In this document: positions 17,867 through 26,627 of the stretch, in pieces
How the letters are laid out: each line of letters begins with the position of its first letter
Position numbering within the stretch: position 1 is the first letter of the stretch
Assembly (NCBI GenBank): GCA_020721905.1
Contig: DYLU01000013.1
Coordinates: 1 to 59,693, forward strand
Direction of reading: 5' to 3'
Length of the DNA: 59,693 nucleotides
Source: Leptospira biflexa
Lineage (GTDB): Bacteria; Spirochaetota; UBA4802; UB4802
Notes under the pieces: model-generated
Told to the model about the DNA's origin: nothing
What the model saw: only the letters and a program-made list of their open reading frames with translations
Database searches by the model: none
Program-made: the position numbers and the translations under genes

Positions 17867-19306
17867 ATGAAAAAAATATTTAAATGGGTGGCGATAGTTA
17901 TCGGTAGCATATTTGCCCTGATAATTGTTGCAAGCATTGTACTTATGCTGGTTGTTACCAAAGATATGATTGCACAGCAGATGGAGAAGGCACTGAACCG
18001 CCATGTGACCATTGAAAATATTGATGTCAGTATATTCAGTGTTGTGTCCGGTATTGAAGTAAAAGGTGTTGCGATATCAAACTTCAAAACACCTCAACAG
18101 CTTGAAGCCCTCAAAGGCAAGCCGGTAGAAAAAGGCGACCTTTTTATTGGGCTTGACTCTTTTACATTCAAATTAAAATTTTTGCCACTTATACAGGGTA
18201 AATTTGAACTACGTGAACTTTTGTTAACAGGCCCAAAGATAAACATTACCCGTTATAAAAGTGGCGCATTCAATTTTTCAGATTTAATGAAGCCATCCAA
18301 AGAGGCAAAGAAGCCTGAAGAAGTAAAAAAAGAAGAACCTTCAAAACCACTGACTGCTGATACATTACCAATCAGCATAGCGATTGGCAAAGTTGGAATT
18401 GAAAAAGGCACTGTCACTTTTGTTGACCAGTCATTGCAGCAAACCTTGCAGCTGTATAATCTCAACGCGCTTGTGCATGATATTGAAATAGATCCAAAAG
18501 ACCTGGCAAAGAAAAATCAGGTAAAGTTAAAGCTGGATATCGGCATCAAAACAATAGGCAAAACCAGTGGCGGCAGTGTGGAATCATTTGATATTGGATT
18601 AGCATCCCGGGGCACTGTAAAACCATTTGACCTGAAAACAAAAATATTAAATCCGGAAATAGCATTGAGAGCAGGCAGCCCTTACGGAACAATGACCGGT
18701 TTACAGATATTTGATGCTATCAAGAGTAATGAAACACTGGCTAATTATGCCGGCAAGTTTGACTTTTTATCAAAAGATGTAAAATGGAAAAATGGCTATG
18801 TGGATATCTGGTATAAAGCCGGTTTATTAAAAATCACAAACGGGAAAATCAGCACCGATGACTATGCAGGTAATTTCAAAGCTGATGTAAACCTCAACAC
18901 AAAGGTAATTAACGCTGATATTGACATGACACTCAATGAAAAGCACAATAAATCTATATATAACGGAATTGAGAAAAATGCATCCAGGCTCATCAAGGGT
19001 GATGTTGCAAAATATGTTAAACCAGATAAAGTTGCCGAAAAAGCTTTTGGCTATCTTACCAACAAAGATGGGAAAGTATTCTTACAGTTTCTTGTAACCG
19101 GAACAATGGTTAACCCAAAAACCAGGCTTGTTGCTCCAAAACTGCCATCGTTGATGGATGTTATCAAGGACATTGGTGGTGATGTTGCAGATGTAGCCAA
19201 AGAAAAGGCAAAAGAAAAAGCTAAAGAAACCACTCAGAAAGCAGTTGAAAAAGGAACTGATAAAGTAAAGGATAAAGCAACAAAGAAACTAAAAAAACTA
19301 TTCTGA
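17867..19306 (+). CDS. AsmA-like envelope protein
   Basis: A 479-residue protein with one N-terminal membrane helix (residues about 7-30) and a long periplasmic beta-rich body. The stretch after the helix (LNRHVTIENIDVSIFSVVSGIEVKGVAISN) is typical of AsmA/DUF748 proteins, which span the periplasm and are implicated in lipid transport and outer-membrane homeostasis. A Lys/Pro/Glu-rich linker lies at about 145-160. The C-terminus is a highly charged helix rich in KEKAKE repeats. CTGGAGG precedes the ATG. A strong terminator follows the stop. Confidence 0.75.
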   Translation: MKKIFKWVAIVIGSIFALIIVASIVLMLVVTKDMIAQQMEKALNRHVTIENIDVSIFSVVSGIEVKGVAISNFKTPQQLEALKGKPVEKGDLFIGLDSFTFKLKFLPLIQGKFELRELLLTGPKINITRYKSGAFNFSDLMKPSKEAKKPEEVKKEEPSKPLTADTLPISIAIGKVGIEKGTVTFVDQSLQQTLQLYNLNALVHDIEIDPKDLAKKNQVKLKLDIGIKTIGKTSGGSVESFDIGLASRGTVKPFDLKTKILNPEIALRAGSPYGTMTGLQIFDAIKSNETLANYAGKFDFLSKDVKWKNGYVDIWYKAGLLKITNGKISTDDYAGNFKADVNLNTKVINADIDMTLNEKHNKSIYNGIEKNASRLIKGDVAKYVKPDKVAEKAFGYLTNKDGKVFLQFLVTGTMVNPKTRLVAPKLPSLMDVIKDIGGDVADVAKEKAKEKAKETTQKAVEKGTDKVKDKATKKLKKLF

Positions 19307-19314
19307 CATTAATC

Positions 19315-19348
19315 AAAACCCGCAAGCTTCAGGCTAGCGGGTTTTTTT
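19315..19348. terminator. Intrinsic terminator, probably bidirectional
   Basis: AAAACCCGC and GCGGGTTTTTTT flank a 13-base loop, giving a GC-rich stem with a T-run on the plus strand and an A-run (T on the other strand) at its 5' side. It sits between the convergent AsmA-like and isomerase genes and can serve both. Confidence 0.85.
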
Positions 19349-19353
19349 ATGTT

Positions 19354-20172
19354 TTATTTGCCTGTAAACTTTGGTTTACGTTTCTGTGCAAAGGCAGTAA
19401 AAGCTTCAAATAAATCATCGGATGGAATGATATTGGCACTAATTGACGCTACATATTTCAGTGCATCATCTGTAGTTTTGCCAATACCAAAGTTTAATAC
19501 ATCCTTGGATGCCTGTACTGCCAGCGGGGAGTTTTCAGCTATCTCCATTGCCATTTTTTCAGCGCCTGCATACAGGGCGTTTTGATCCGTATATACTTCA
19601 TTAACAAGCAGTATCTCCCTGGCTCGCTGGGCTGTGATATATTTGGCAGTATAGGCCAGTTCACGGGTAATACCCTGGCCCACAATATGCGGAAGTCGCT
19701 GCAATACACCAACGTCCGCAACAAACCCTACAGCAGCCTCACGGAGACTAAACTGAGCATCAGCACTTGCCAGGCGAATATCGCATGAGGCAATCATATC
19801 AAGCCCTGCACCTACACAGTACCCATGAACTGCAGCAATAACAGGTTTCCTGCACTTTTCAATACACGTCATGGTATCCTGCATCCTATAAATTTTTTGC
19901 AACAGACTCCGTTTTATCCCGCCTTTTTGTGCAGGGTCTGCCAGTTCTTTAATTTCACCGGCCATCTCAATTAAATCAATCCCAACAGTAAAAGCAGGTC
20001 CTTTACCTGCTACAATAATAACCCTGATAGCATCATCAGCATCAAGCTCAGCAAATACTGACGGTGCCTCCCACCATGCATGCGGATTCATTGCATTCTT
20101 TTTTTCCGGCCTGTTTAAATATACCCAGGCAATTGGCGGCTTTTTTTCAATTAAATAATAATTGTATTCCAT
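19354..20172 (-). CDS. Enoyl-CoA hydratase/isomerase family, dienoyl-CoA isomerase-like
   Basis: A 272-residue crotonase-fold protein (start at 20172, AGAGG 8 bases upstream; the longer frame has no ribosome binding site). The oxyanion-hole segments are GKGPAFTVGIDL (about 55-66) and HGYCVGAGLDMIASCDIRLAS (about 113-133). The region REAAVGFVADVGVLQRLP keeps a Glu and an Asp eight residues apart, the pair used by delta3,5-delta2,4-dienoyl-CoA isomerase (ECH1), rather than the two glutamates of a hydratase. It would act in beta-oxidation of unsaturated acyl-CoAs. The enzymatic assignment is inference from these residues. Confidence 0.85.
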   Translation of the reverse strand: MEYNYYLIEKKPPIAWVYLNRPEKKNAMNPHAWWEAPSVFAELDADDAIRVIIVAGKGPAFTVGIDLIEMAGEIKELADPAQKGGIKRSLLQKIYRMQDTMTCIEKCRKPVIAAVHGYCVGAGLDMIASCDIRLASADAQFSLREAAVGFVADVGVLQRLPHIVGQGITRELAYTAKYITAQRAREILLVNEVYTDQNALYAGAEKMAMEIAENSPLAVQASKDVLNFGIGKTTDDALKYVASISANIIPSDDLFEAFTAFAQKRKPKFTGK

Positions 20173-20396
20173 ACACACTACCTCTTTGTAAAAATTTTTA
20201 TACACATTAATTACAATACACGATTTTATCAATCAAAAAATTACAGTGTTATGTTTTAATTTATTCTGTGATAGCTCATTATAGTACACCATTATAATTA
20301 AAATAATTTATCATTTTTTCTTTATTTTTATTTCACTTTTTACCATGCTTTATGTAATTGTATAGTATAATTTCTTAATTAAAAATGGAGGCATAA

Positions 20397-21245
20397 ATGA
20401 AAAAATTTTTACTATCATTACTGGTTTCAACCTTCTTTATGTTTGGAAAGCTAATACCCTTATCAGCACAGGTCAATAGCGGCGATTTTGGACTAATACT
20501 TAACGGTGGTGCAGGTATTGGATCATCAATATATGGGATTATACTTAATACCACTGATGACTCCAGCTCAACATTGGGAACCGGACCCGGAAGAAGCTTT
20601 AACGCCGGGGTTATGGCAAATTTCAATATTATAGCAATTTATTCTCAACTTTACTATGTAACTCTTTCCGATTTAGAATGGAACCAGGATGTTTCCGGTT
20701 CAGAACAAAAATTCAAAACCGAGGGTTCCGGCCATATCCTGACTCTCGATGCAACAGTAGGAATAAAAGCATTAACCGAAGCAGAGGATATGGGATTCAC
20801 CCATATTTTTGTTGGTTTTAGAATATGGAAGGCTGTACGGGAAGAAGATACAAAAACATTAAATGGGGTATCCAGTCCATTGTATCCCCCTCAAAAACAT
20901 GAAATGGCAGGCAATGGATTTATTGCAGGTATACGCGATTTTTCAACACTCCCCCTTGGTCCTGTTTCACTGGCTTTGCAAACTGGTTTATGGCTATACA
21001 AAGCACCATTAAGCACATTGAAAATTGACGATAATGAAATTAATACAACCGCTGACCAGAATATTGGCTTTGGCTTTGAAATTGGTGGTGGAGTTGCCTT
21101 TGAAGATATGGGCCTTGCAGCCATTGCGGGATTGCGTATGGATGTTCAGGCTACTGAAATTAAAATGAATAATTTAGTTGATGCCGTTGCCGGTGCAGGG
21201 TATGCTCAGTTCTTCTTTGCAGTCAATTATGAAATAGGCTTCTAA
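20397..21245 (+). CDS. Outer-membrane beta-barrel protein
   Basis: A 282-residue exported protein: lysine-rich start, hydrophobic core and a signal-peptidase site at about LSAQ-VN (residues 24-27). The mature part is made of alternating amphipathic strands rich in Gly, Tyr and Phe (NAGVMANFNIIAIYSQLYYVTL), and ends in YEIGF, a C-terminal aromatic as expected for recognition by the BAM complex. The family is not recognised. ATGGAGG lies just ahead of the start codon and a TATAAT-like box at 20366-20371. A strong terminator follows. Confidence 0.65.
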   Translation: MKKFLLSLLVSTFFMFGKLIPLSAQVNSGDFGLILNGGAGIGSSIYGIILNTTDDSSSTLGTGPGRSFNAGVMANFNIIAIYSQLYYVTLSDLEWNQDVSGSEQKFKTEGSGHILTLDATVGIKALTEAEDMGFTHIFVGFRIWKAVREEDTKTLNGVSSPLYPPQKHEMAGNGFIAGIRDFSTLPLGPVSLALQTGLWLYKAPLSTLKIDDNEINTTADQNIGFGFEIGGGVAFEDMGLAAIAGLRMDVQATEIKMNNLVDAVAGAGYAQFFFAVNYEIGF

Positions 21246-21256
21246 GTATATCATAC

Positions 21257-21292
21257 TAACGGGGTGCACTACAATGCACCCCGTTAGGTTTT
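21257..21292 (+). terminator. Intrinsic terminator after the barrel gene
   Basis: TAACGGGGTGCA pairs perfectly with TGCACCCCGTTA around a six-base loop, followed by GGTTTT. The twelve-pair stem is one of the strongest hairpins in the window. Confidence 0.8.
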
Positions 21293-21654
21293 AGTATAAT
21301 ATACACACTTACCTTATAACCAAACCCTTCTCAATAATTCGTCCATTTTTTTGTTAGAGAGCTTAAAGCCACGCTTTTTACATCATCATATTTTGTGACC
21401 AACCCCTCTTATGGACAATACATGGCAGTTTGCTTTTTTGGTGCAATTTTTGTTAGTATGTATGTGAAAAAAATTTTTTACAGTGTGCAGTAAATACTTA
21501 ATTGCAGTATTTCCTGCTACTAAATAAATAACGGGAAAATACTCTTTTTAGTATACAATAAGATTTTATTAATCCCTGGCAATTTTTATTTGAAATTATG
21601 AGTCATCTATGGGAACATACTTGTAATATATTATATAAACACTGAAGGAATGAA
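21293..21654. other. Gene-free stretch
   Basis: About 360 AT-rich bases between the barrel gene terminator and the cyclase gene. On the minus strand a short open stretch near 21315-21385 reads like protein (KRGFKLSNKKMDELLRRVWL) but has no start and no recognisable family; it might be a gene remnant. Otherwise I see only the presumed promoter region of the cyclase. Confidence 0.4.
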
Positions 21655-23724
21655 ATGATGAAACGTATTGCTATTTTTCCGGTAACTATCGCCCTCATAT
21701 TCCTTTTGTTCTTACCAGCTGTAGGTCGTGAAGCTGTATATGATATGCGTCATATTAATTTTGACGATACTACCATCATCAAGATTAAAACGCCGTGGCT
21801 TTTCTGGTGGAATGAACTTGTTGACCCTCAATCCATAGAAAAAGGCTCTGCCCCACAGCCAACTGATATTGTCATGATGCCGAAACACTGGACTGATTAT
21901 AAGTTACACGGGGAAAAACTTCCCGCGAAAGGATGTGCAACATATGCGTTAAGAATACTGCTCCCTGATAATGCATTATACGGTTTGTATCTGGACCATA
22001 TGGTTACTGCATACCGGCTGTATATTAACGGTGTTGATGTTGCCAGTAATGGTATGGTTTCAAAGGATATTACAAAAATGCGCAATGAATTCAGGCATCA
22101 GACAATATATTTTTTACCAAAAGATAAATCAGCTCTTTTGGTTTTACATATTTCAAACAGGGATTACCGAACCGCCGGCATGTGGCAGCCGGTAGTTATA
22201 GGAAATGATAAAGCAATACAATCCCATTATAATGCCAAAATAATACGCGACCTCTTTTTATTTGGTTCTATCCTCATCATTGGATTGTACAACATAGCCC
22301 TGTTTTTATTCAGGACAAAAGATAAAACACCCCTCTGGTTTGGCTTGTTTTCCCTCACTGTATGTGCACGCATTTTAGCTACCGGAAGCACAACAATAGC
22401 ACATCTTTTCCCCGGATTCCCATGGGAATTACAAATAAAAATGGAACTTGGCGTATTTTATCTGGGTGGGCTTTTCTTTGGGATGTTTTTTCATGAGGTT
22501 TATCCATTAGAAATAAAAATGAAGCATTTACGCTTTTTTAATGCTGTGTTTATCATTTTAACACTGCTTGCCATTATTACACCGGTTTCATTTTTTAACA
22601 GGCTGGTTCCGTTCATGCAGATTGCTGTGCTCTCTGGGCTCACGTATGTACTGGTGTGCCTTATAATAGCAGCAAAGCGTAAGCGGCTTCATATTAATTA
22701 TTTTTTAGCAGGGTTTGTGCTTTTTATGCTGGCAGCTATCAATGATATATTATATGCCCGAAACATATTGCCAACAATGTACGTTCTTCCCATTGGTTTA
22801 TTTATCTTTATTTTTACTCAGGCAATTGCTATTGCCCGTATTTTTTCTTTTTCCTTTTTACAGGTTGAACACCTCTCGGCACACTTAAGTGATCTCAACC
22901 ATTCCCTTGAGCGATTTGTTCCCCACGAATTCCTTGCATTTTTACAAAAACATAGCATCATGGACGTACAGTTAGGCGACCAGATATTAAAAGATATTAC
23001 CATCCTTTTTGCCGATATACGATCGTTTACCACACTGTCTGAAAAGATGACACCAGAAGAAACATTCAAATTTTTAAATTCATATTTAAACCGTATTGGA
23101 CCTATCATCAGAAGCCATAATGGATTTATTGATAAATATATTGGCGATGCTATAATGGCACTTTTTCCACATTCGCCAACAGATGCTCTTGATGCTGCCA
23201 TAGCCATTGTAGCCCGTATACAGGAATATAATAATGAACGTTCCCGGTTGGGCCTTGAGCCCATACGCATTGGCATTGGTATCCACACCGGCAGCGCCAT
23301 ATTAGGAATAATTGGTGAAACCATGCGCATAGAAAGCACAGTCATTTCTGACACTGTTAACCTATCAAGCCGGATTGAAAGCCTGACAAAGCATTTTCAC
23401 ACCACTATACTTGTCTCAGGTGAAGTATACGAGCAGGTAAAAGAATACCAAAAATACCACTTCAGGTATATTAGTAAAGTAATAGTCAAAGGAAAATCAA
23501 AACCAACACGCATTTATGAAGTACTATCAGTATATCCTGAAGAATCACTTCCACTGTTTGAAGCCACAATCAAACAATTTCAAAAGGCTCTGACACTCTA
23601 TACTAAAAAACAATTTGAAAAATCAGTAGCGCTTTTTAAAGAAATTGCTACAACCAATCCACATGATAATGTTACAAAAAATTTTATTATAGAGTTGGAA
23701 GGTAACAAAGCAGGCAGGGTATAA
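21655..23724 (+). CDS. Membrane adenylate/guanylate cyclase with 7TM-DISM-type sensor
   Basis: A 689-residue protein. After a signal peptide (to about residue 24) comes a periplasmic beta domain to about 180 resembling the jelly-roll 7TMR-DISMED2 sensor, then seven hydrophobic helices (about 190-400), a short coiled coil, and a class III nucleotide cyclase domain (about 435-620; ILFADIRSFTTLSEKM, FIDKYIGDAIMALF, RIGIGIHTGSAILGIIG). Both metal-binding aspartates (FAD and GDA) are present. The last 60 residues look like one TPR unit. It should convert an extracellular carbohydrate- or ligand-derived cue to cAMP; the nucleotide specificity is not determined from sequence. This architecture is frequent in spirochaetes. 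Confidence 0.88.
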   Translation: MMKRIAIFPVTIALIFLLFLPAVGREAVYDMRHINFDDTTIIKIKTPWLFWWNELVDPQSIEKGSAPQPTDIVMMPKHWTDYKLHGEKLPAKGCATYALRILLPDNALYGLYLDHMVTAYRLYINGVDVASNGMVSKDITKMRNEFRHQTIYFLPKDKSALLVLHISNRDYRTAGMWQPVVIGNDKAIQSHYNAKIIRDLFLFGSILIIGLYNIALFLFRTKDKTPLWFGLFSLTVCARILATGSTTIAHLFPGFPWELQIKMELGVFYLGGLFFGMFFHEVYPLEIKMKHLRFFNAVFIILTLLAIITPVSFFNRLVPFMQIAVLSGLTYVLVCLIIAAKRKRLHINYFLAGFVLFMLAAINDILYARNILPTMYVLPIGLFIFIFTQAIAIARIFSFSFLQVEHLSAHLSDLNHSLERFVPHEFLAFLQKHSIMDVQLGDQILKDITILFADIRSFTTLSEKMTPEETFKFLNSYLNRIGPIIRSHNGFIDKYIGDAIMALFPHSPTDALDAAIAIVARIQEYNNERSRLGLEPIRIGIGIHTGSAILGIIGETMRIESTVISDTVNLSSRIESLTKHFHTTILVSGEVYEQVKEYQKYHFRYISKVIVKGKSKPTRIYEVLSVYPEESLPLFEATIKQFQKALTLYTKKQFEKSVALFKEIATTNPHDNVTKNFIIELEGNKAGRV

Positions 23725-23734
23725 CCCTGCCTGC
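23710..23734. terminator. Hairpin terminator overlapping the cyclase stop codon
   Basis: GCAGGCAGGGT and ACCCTGCCTGC form an eleven-pair stem with a three-base loop. The cyclase stop (TAA) lies inside the structure. It separates the cyclase from the convergent barrel gene. Confidence 0.65.
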
Positions 23735-23764
23735 TTCATCAGACACATACAATAGATTGAGTTA

Positions 23765-24361
23765 TTATATTCCTGTTGAACGGGTGCGGGTTCCAACACC
23801 AACATAAAAAGCTATGTCGTAGTTTTGATCAATCTTTACTCCAGGCTGTTCAACCTGATTTTTAGTTAAGTTCCAGCCAAAACGTGCCTGCAGGTCAAAG
23901 TACACGCCTTCAGCAACAGGTGCCATATATCCTGCAACAGCATTAACCCACAGGTCTACCTCGCTATCAGGTTCTGGAGCGCTTTCTGGCAGATATGAGC
24001 TCATAAGGTATCGTAAAGAAACACCGGGCCCAATATAAAAACCACCAGGAGCCAAAAACTTAACCGCTACCATTGGGCTTAAAAACCCATAATCATAAGC
24101 TTTTTCATCCTTATCAGATAGATATGCGTATTCTAACGAAAAACCTACCAGCATACCACCTACATTAAGATTATATTCCCCTTCAATGGCAAAACCATTC
24201 AATTTAAAATCTTCAGCATTAGCTACATCCAATTTTATTGTATTCCATTGATACCCTAAACGCAAAAATGCTACATCATCAGTCATCTCCTGTGCCTGCA
24301 GCCCTGTTGTCATACATGCAACAGCAGCGACAAGAATACACAACGCAAACTTCTTAAACAT
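23765..24361 (-). CDS. Outer-membrane beta-barrel protein (OMP_b-brl-like)
   Basis: A 198-residue exported protein with a signal peptide (MFKKFALCILVAAVACMTTG, cleavage at about LQAQ-EM). The body alternates amphipathic strands (FLRLGYQWNTIKLDV, VGFSLEYAYLSD, GFYIGPGVSLRYLMSSYL), the pattern of eight-stranded barrels; it ends in a basic tail rather than an aromatic residue. An AGGAGG-type site precedes the start. No specific family member is recognised. Confidence 0.65.
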   Translation of the reverse strand: MFKKFALCILVAAVACMTTGLQAQEMTDDVAFLRLGYQWNTIKLDVANAEDFKLNGFAIEGEYNLNVGGMLVGFSLEYAYLSDKDEKAYDYGFLSPMVAVKFLAPGGFYIGPGVSLRYLMSSYLPESAPEPDSEVDLWVNAVAGYMAPVAEGVYFDLQARFGWNLTKNQVEQPGVKIDQNYDIAFYVGVGTRTRSTGI

Positions 24362-24473
24362 CGTAAAACCTCCTTACATGTAATTTTTTATTATGTTACT
24401 TCTTGAAACACTACATATACTTTAATGTTTACATATATAGTGGTAACAAAAAAAAGCAAGCTTTATTTTTAAT

Positions 24474-24764
24474 TTATGCAATTGCATCAAAGAAGGTGCC
24501 GGGGATGACTGTTGCCATGCTTTGCAGTATGCGTGCTGTGTTATTATATAGCGGTTCGGGGTTTTCCTGTATCTGCGATAGCAACCGTGCATGCTCATCA
24601 GGTGTTGGCTTTATGTATTGAATGTTATTCTCTAACCTGCGTGCAACGCCCTTCACCGGTGTGATGCGTGAATCATCATATACCGGCCACACCATCACCG
24701 TGCGTGCAGGTTTTGCTGAAGCTTGTGGCAGGGTAATAATTGATAATCCATCAGATATTCTCAT
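24474..24764 (-). CDS. Unknown 96-residue protein, start uncertain
   Basis: A soluble-looking sequence (MRISDGLSIITLPQ ... PVYDDSRITPVKGVARRLENNI ... GTFFDAIA) without signal or membrane segment. Codon use and composition look genuine. No ribosome binding site precedes the first ATG, and the same frame stays open upstream (IHYLLNFSRSFADNGY) right up to the stop codon of the DUF4015 gene, so the true start may be a CTG or the gene may be coupled to, or derived from, a longer reading frame. Function unknown. Confidence 0.45.
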   Translation of the reverse strand: MRISDGLSIITLPQASAKPARTVMVWPVYDDSRITPVKGVARRLENNIQYIKPTPDEHARLLSQIQENPEPLYNNTARILQSMATVIPGTFFDAIA

Positions 24765-24815
24765 GTAGCCATTATCGGCAAATGAGCGGGAAAAATTAAG
24801 CAGATAATGTATCCA

Positions 24816-26627
24816 TTAGTTCTGTACATCTACAATCACACCATAATCCCTGGCTGCATTCCATAGTATGTAGCCATTCACACCCAGATCGCTGCAACCC
24901 TGAATCTGTTTGTATATATAGTCATACCCCCAACCGGGTGAAAGCATCCTGAATGCCTGCAGGTACGGGCGTACAATAGCCTGTGATTTGATCAAAGCCC
25001 TGCGATTGCTTTGGGTAACTATCGCATAATAATCCCCGGAATCTATGCTTCCATCAAAATATTTCCTCCCATAATGAGATGGATATACCATGGGACACAG
25101 CACATCCACTATAGAGGTGATAGCCTCAATATCCTGTCCCAGCCACTGCCCAAATTCATACCATACTGTAAAGCCATACACATCCACACTTATGGGCACG
25201 TGTAATGCCTGCCTGGCAGAGCGTAAAAATTGTGCAACTGCTTCGTATTTATAGATTCCATTGATGGGCTTAAACGTAAATAAACAGCGATTCACCGGGC
25301 CATCGGTTGGGAAGCGAATATAATCAAACTGAATCTCATCAAACCCTGCCTTTTGTGCTTCTTTAGCAATTGCAATATTGTAGCTATGCACATACTCTGA
25401 ATACGGGTCAACCCAGTACTCCTTTGGATTGCCCCTCCACGCTGCTTTTGAAGCACTATCTCTAATTGCATATTTTGTATCAAACGCTTGGAACAGACGC
25501 TGATCCTTAAAAACTACCATGCGGGCAATTGCCTGTATGTTATGTTTGTGTACGTATGTGCACACCTTTTCTGGCGGCAATCCTTTACGCAATGCCCCAA
25601 TAGATGCAGCAGTTGATTCACTCACATACACATTACCATAATCATCTTTAATGTCAAACACCAGCGCATTATAGCCTGCTTTCTTTGCAACGGCAACAAG
25701 TTCCTTAACAACTTTCCACGATGAAGGAACCCCTGCATACAGTCCGCGTATTGTGTCTTTTTTTTGTTCAATTGCTTTTGCAAATATAAAATGTGTGCCA
25801 TTGGTAAACAATGCACAGCAAGCCTGTATGGGCAACAGCTTATCATACTGTTCCTTGTGCCCTGTAAGTGTAACCACAGCATCATCGTTCACAACAAACA
25901 CTCCGCTATCAATATTCCCGCCCCGGAATTTGTCTGTATGTCCACACAATCGTTTTTTCCATTCCTTTCCGTTATATACAAACACCTCGTTTGTACACGT
26001 TGTGATGCAATATTCAGGTGAAACTCTGTAGATCTCTTCAATAAATGCAACACTGTCAGAATACTGTTGGCGCGGCAGGCCATTACTATAATTTATAAAC
26101 CTGTTGCCTGTATAACGGTATATACCATTCCATGATGTCCCCACCATAACAGTGCTGCCATGAGCATAGAGTGCCGTTATACATGCATTGGCAGGAAGGC
26201 CGGTAAGGGCAATACTCTGAAAGCTTGTACCACCATCCGCTGAGCGGTACAGTGAATACTTTGTGGCAACATAAAGTATGGTGGGGTCAGAGCCATCAAC
26301 ACAAAAAGCTGATATACTGCGGTAGGTGGGAAGCAACCCGTTTACTGTCCGCATGTGAGCATCATTGGGGGTGATATTGTACCAGTAACTATCGCCTACT
26401 GTACGTTTGAATAAACCATGCTCACGTGTAGATACGTAAAATGTATTTCTTACTAACTGTATGTCTTTTATGCTTATTGTATAAGGCAGGCTCTGATGAT
26501 ATAGCTTCCCCTTATAATATACCTTTCCGTTTGTGGCCTGATATAAAAGCGGCTGCCAGGCAAAGGACAGTGAGCTGACCAATAAGCAAATACTAAGAGC
26601 TAAACTTCTCATTGAACATGCTTTCAT
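24816..26627 (-). CDS. Exported DUF4015 glycoside-hydrolase-like protein with a beta-propeller N-terminus
   Basis: A 603-residue protein with a signal peptide (ALSICLLVSSLSFA). Residues about 30-270 contain BNR/propeller-like repeats (SADGGTSFQSIALTGLP). From about 285 comes the DUF4015 TIM-barrel domain: YNALVFDIKDDYG, ARMVVFKDQRLF, WVDPYSEYVHSYN, FDEIQFDYIRFPTDG, ISVDVYGFTVW, ending GYILWNAARDYG. DUF4015 proteins are putative glycosidases. The start overlaps the helicase gene by 35 bases; the next methionine (26612) would also give a good signal peptide, and neither has a ribosome binding site, suggesting coupled translation. Confidence 0.82.
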   Translation of the reverse strand: MKACSMRSLALSICLLVSSLSFAWQPLLYQATNGKVYYKGKLYHQSLPYTISIKDIQLVRNTFYVSTREHGLFKRTVGDSYWYNITPNDAHMRTVNGLLPTYRSISAFCVDGSDPTILYVATKYSLYRSADGGTSFQSIALTGLPANACITALYAHGSTVMVGTSWNGIYRYTGNRFINYSNGLPRQQYSDSVAFIEEIYRVSPEYCITTCTNEVFVYNGKEWKKRLCGHTDKFRGGNIDSGVFVVNDDAVVTLTGHKEQYDKLLPIQACCALFTNGTHFIFAKAIEQKKDTIRGLYAGVPSSWKVVKELVAVAKKAGYNALVFDIKDDYGNVYVSESTAASIGALRKGLPPEKVCTYVHKHNIQAIARMVVFKDQRLFQAFDTKYAIRDSASKAAWRGNPKEYWVDPYSEYVHSYNIAIAKEAQKAGFDEIQFDYIRFPTDGPVNRCLFTFKPINGIYKYEAVAQFLRSARQALHVPISVDVYGFTVWYEFGQWLGQDIEAITSIVDVLCPMVYPSHYGRKYFDGSIDSGDYYAIVTQSNRRALIKSQAIVRPYLQAFRMLSPGWGYDYIYKQIQGCSDLGVNGYILWNAARDYGVIVDVQN

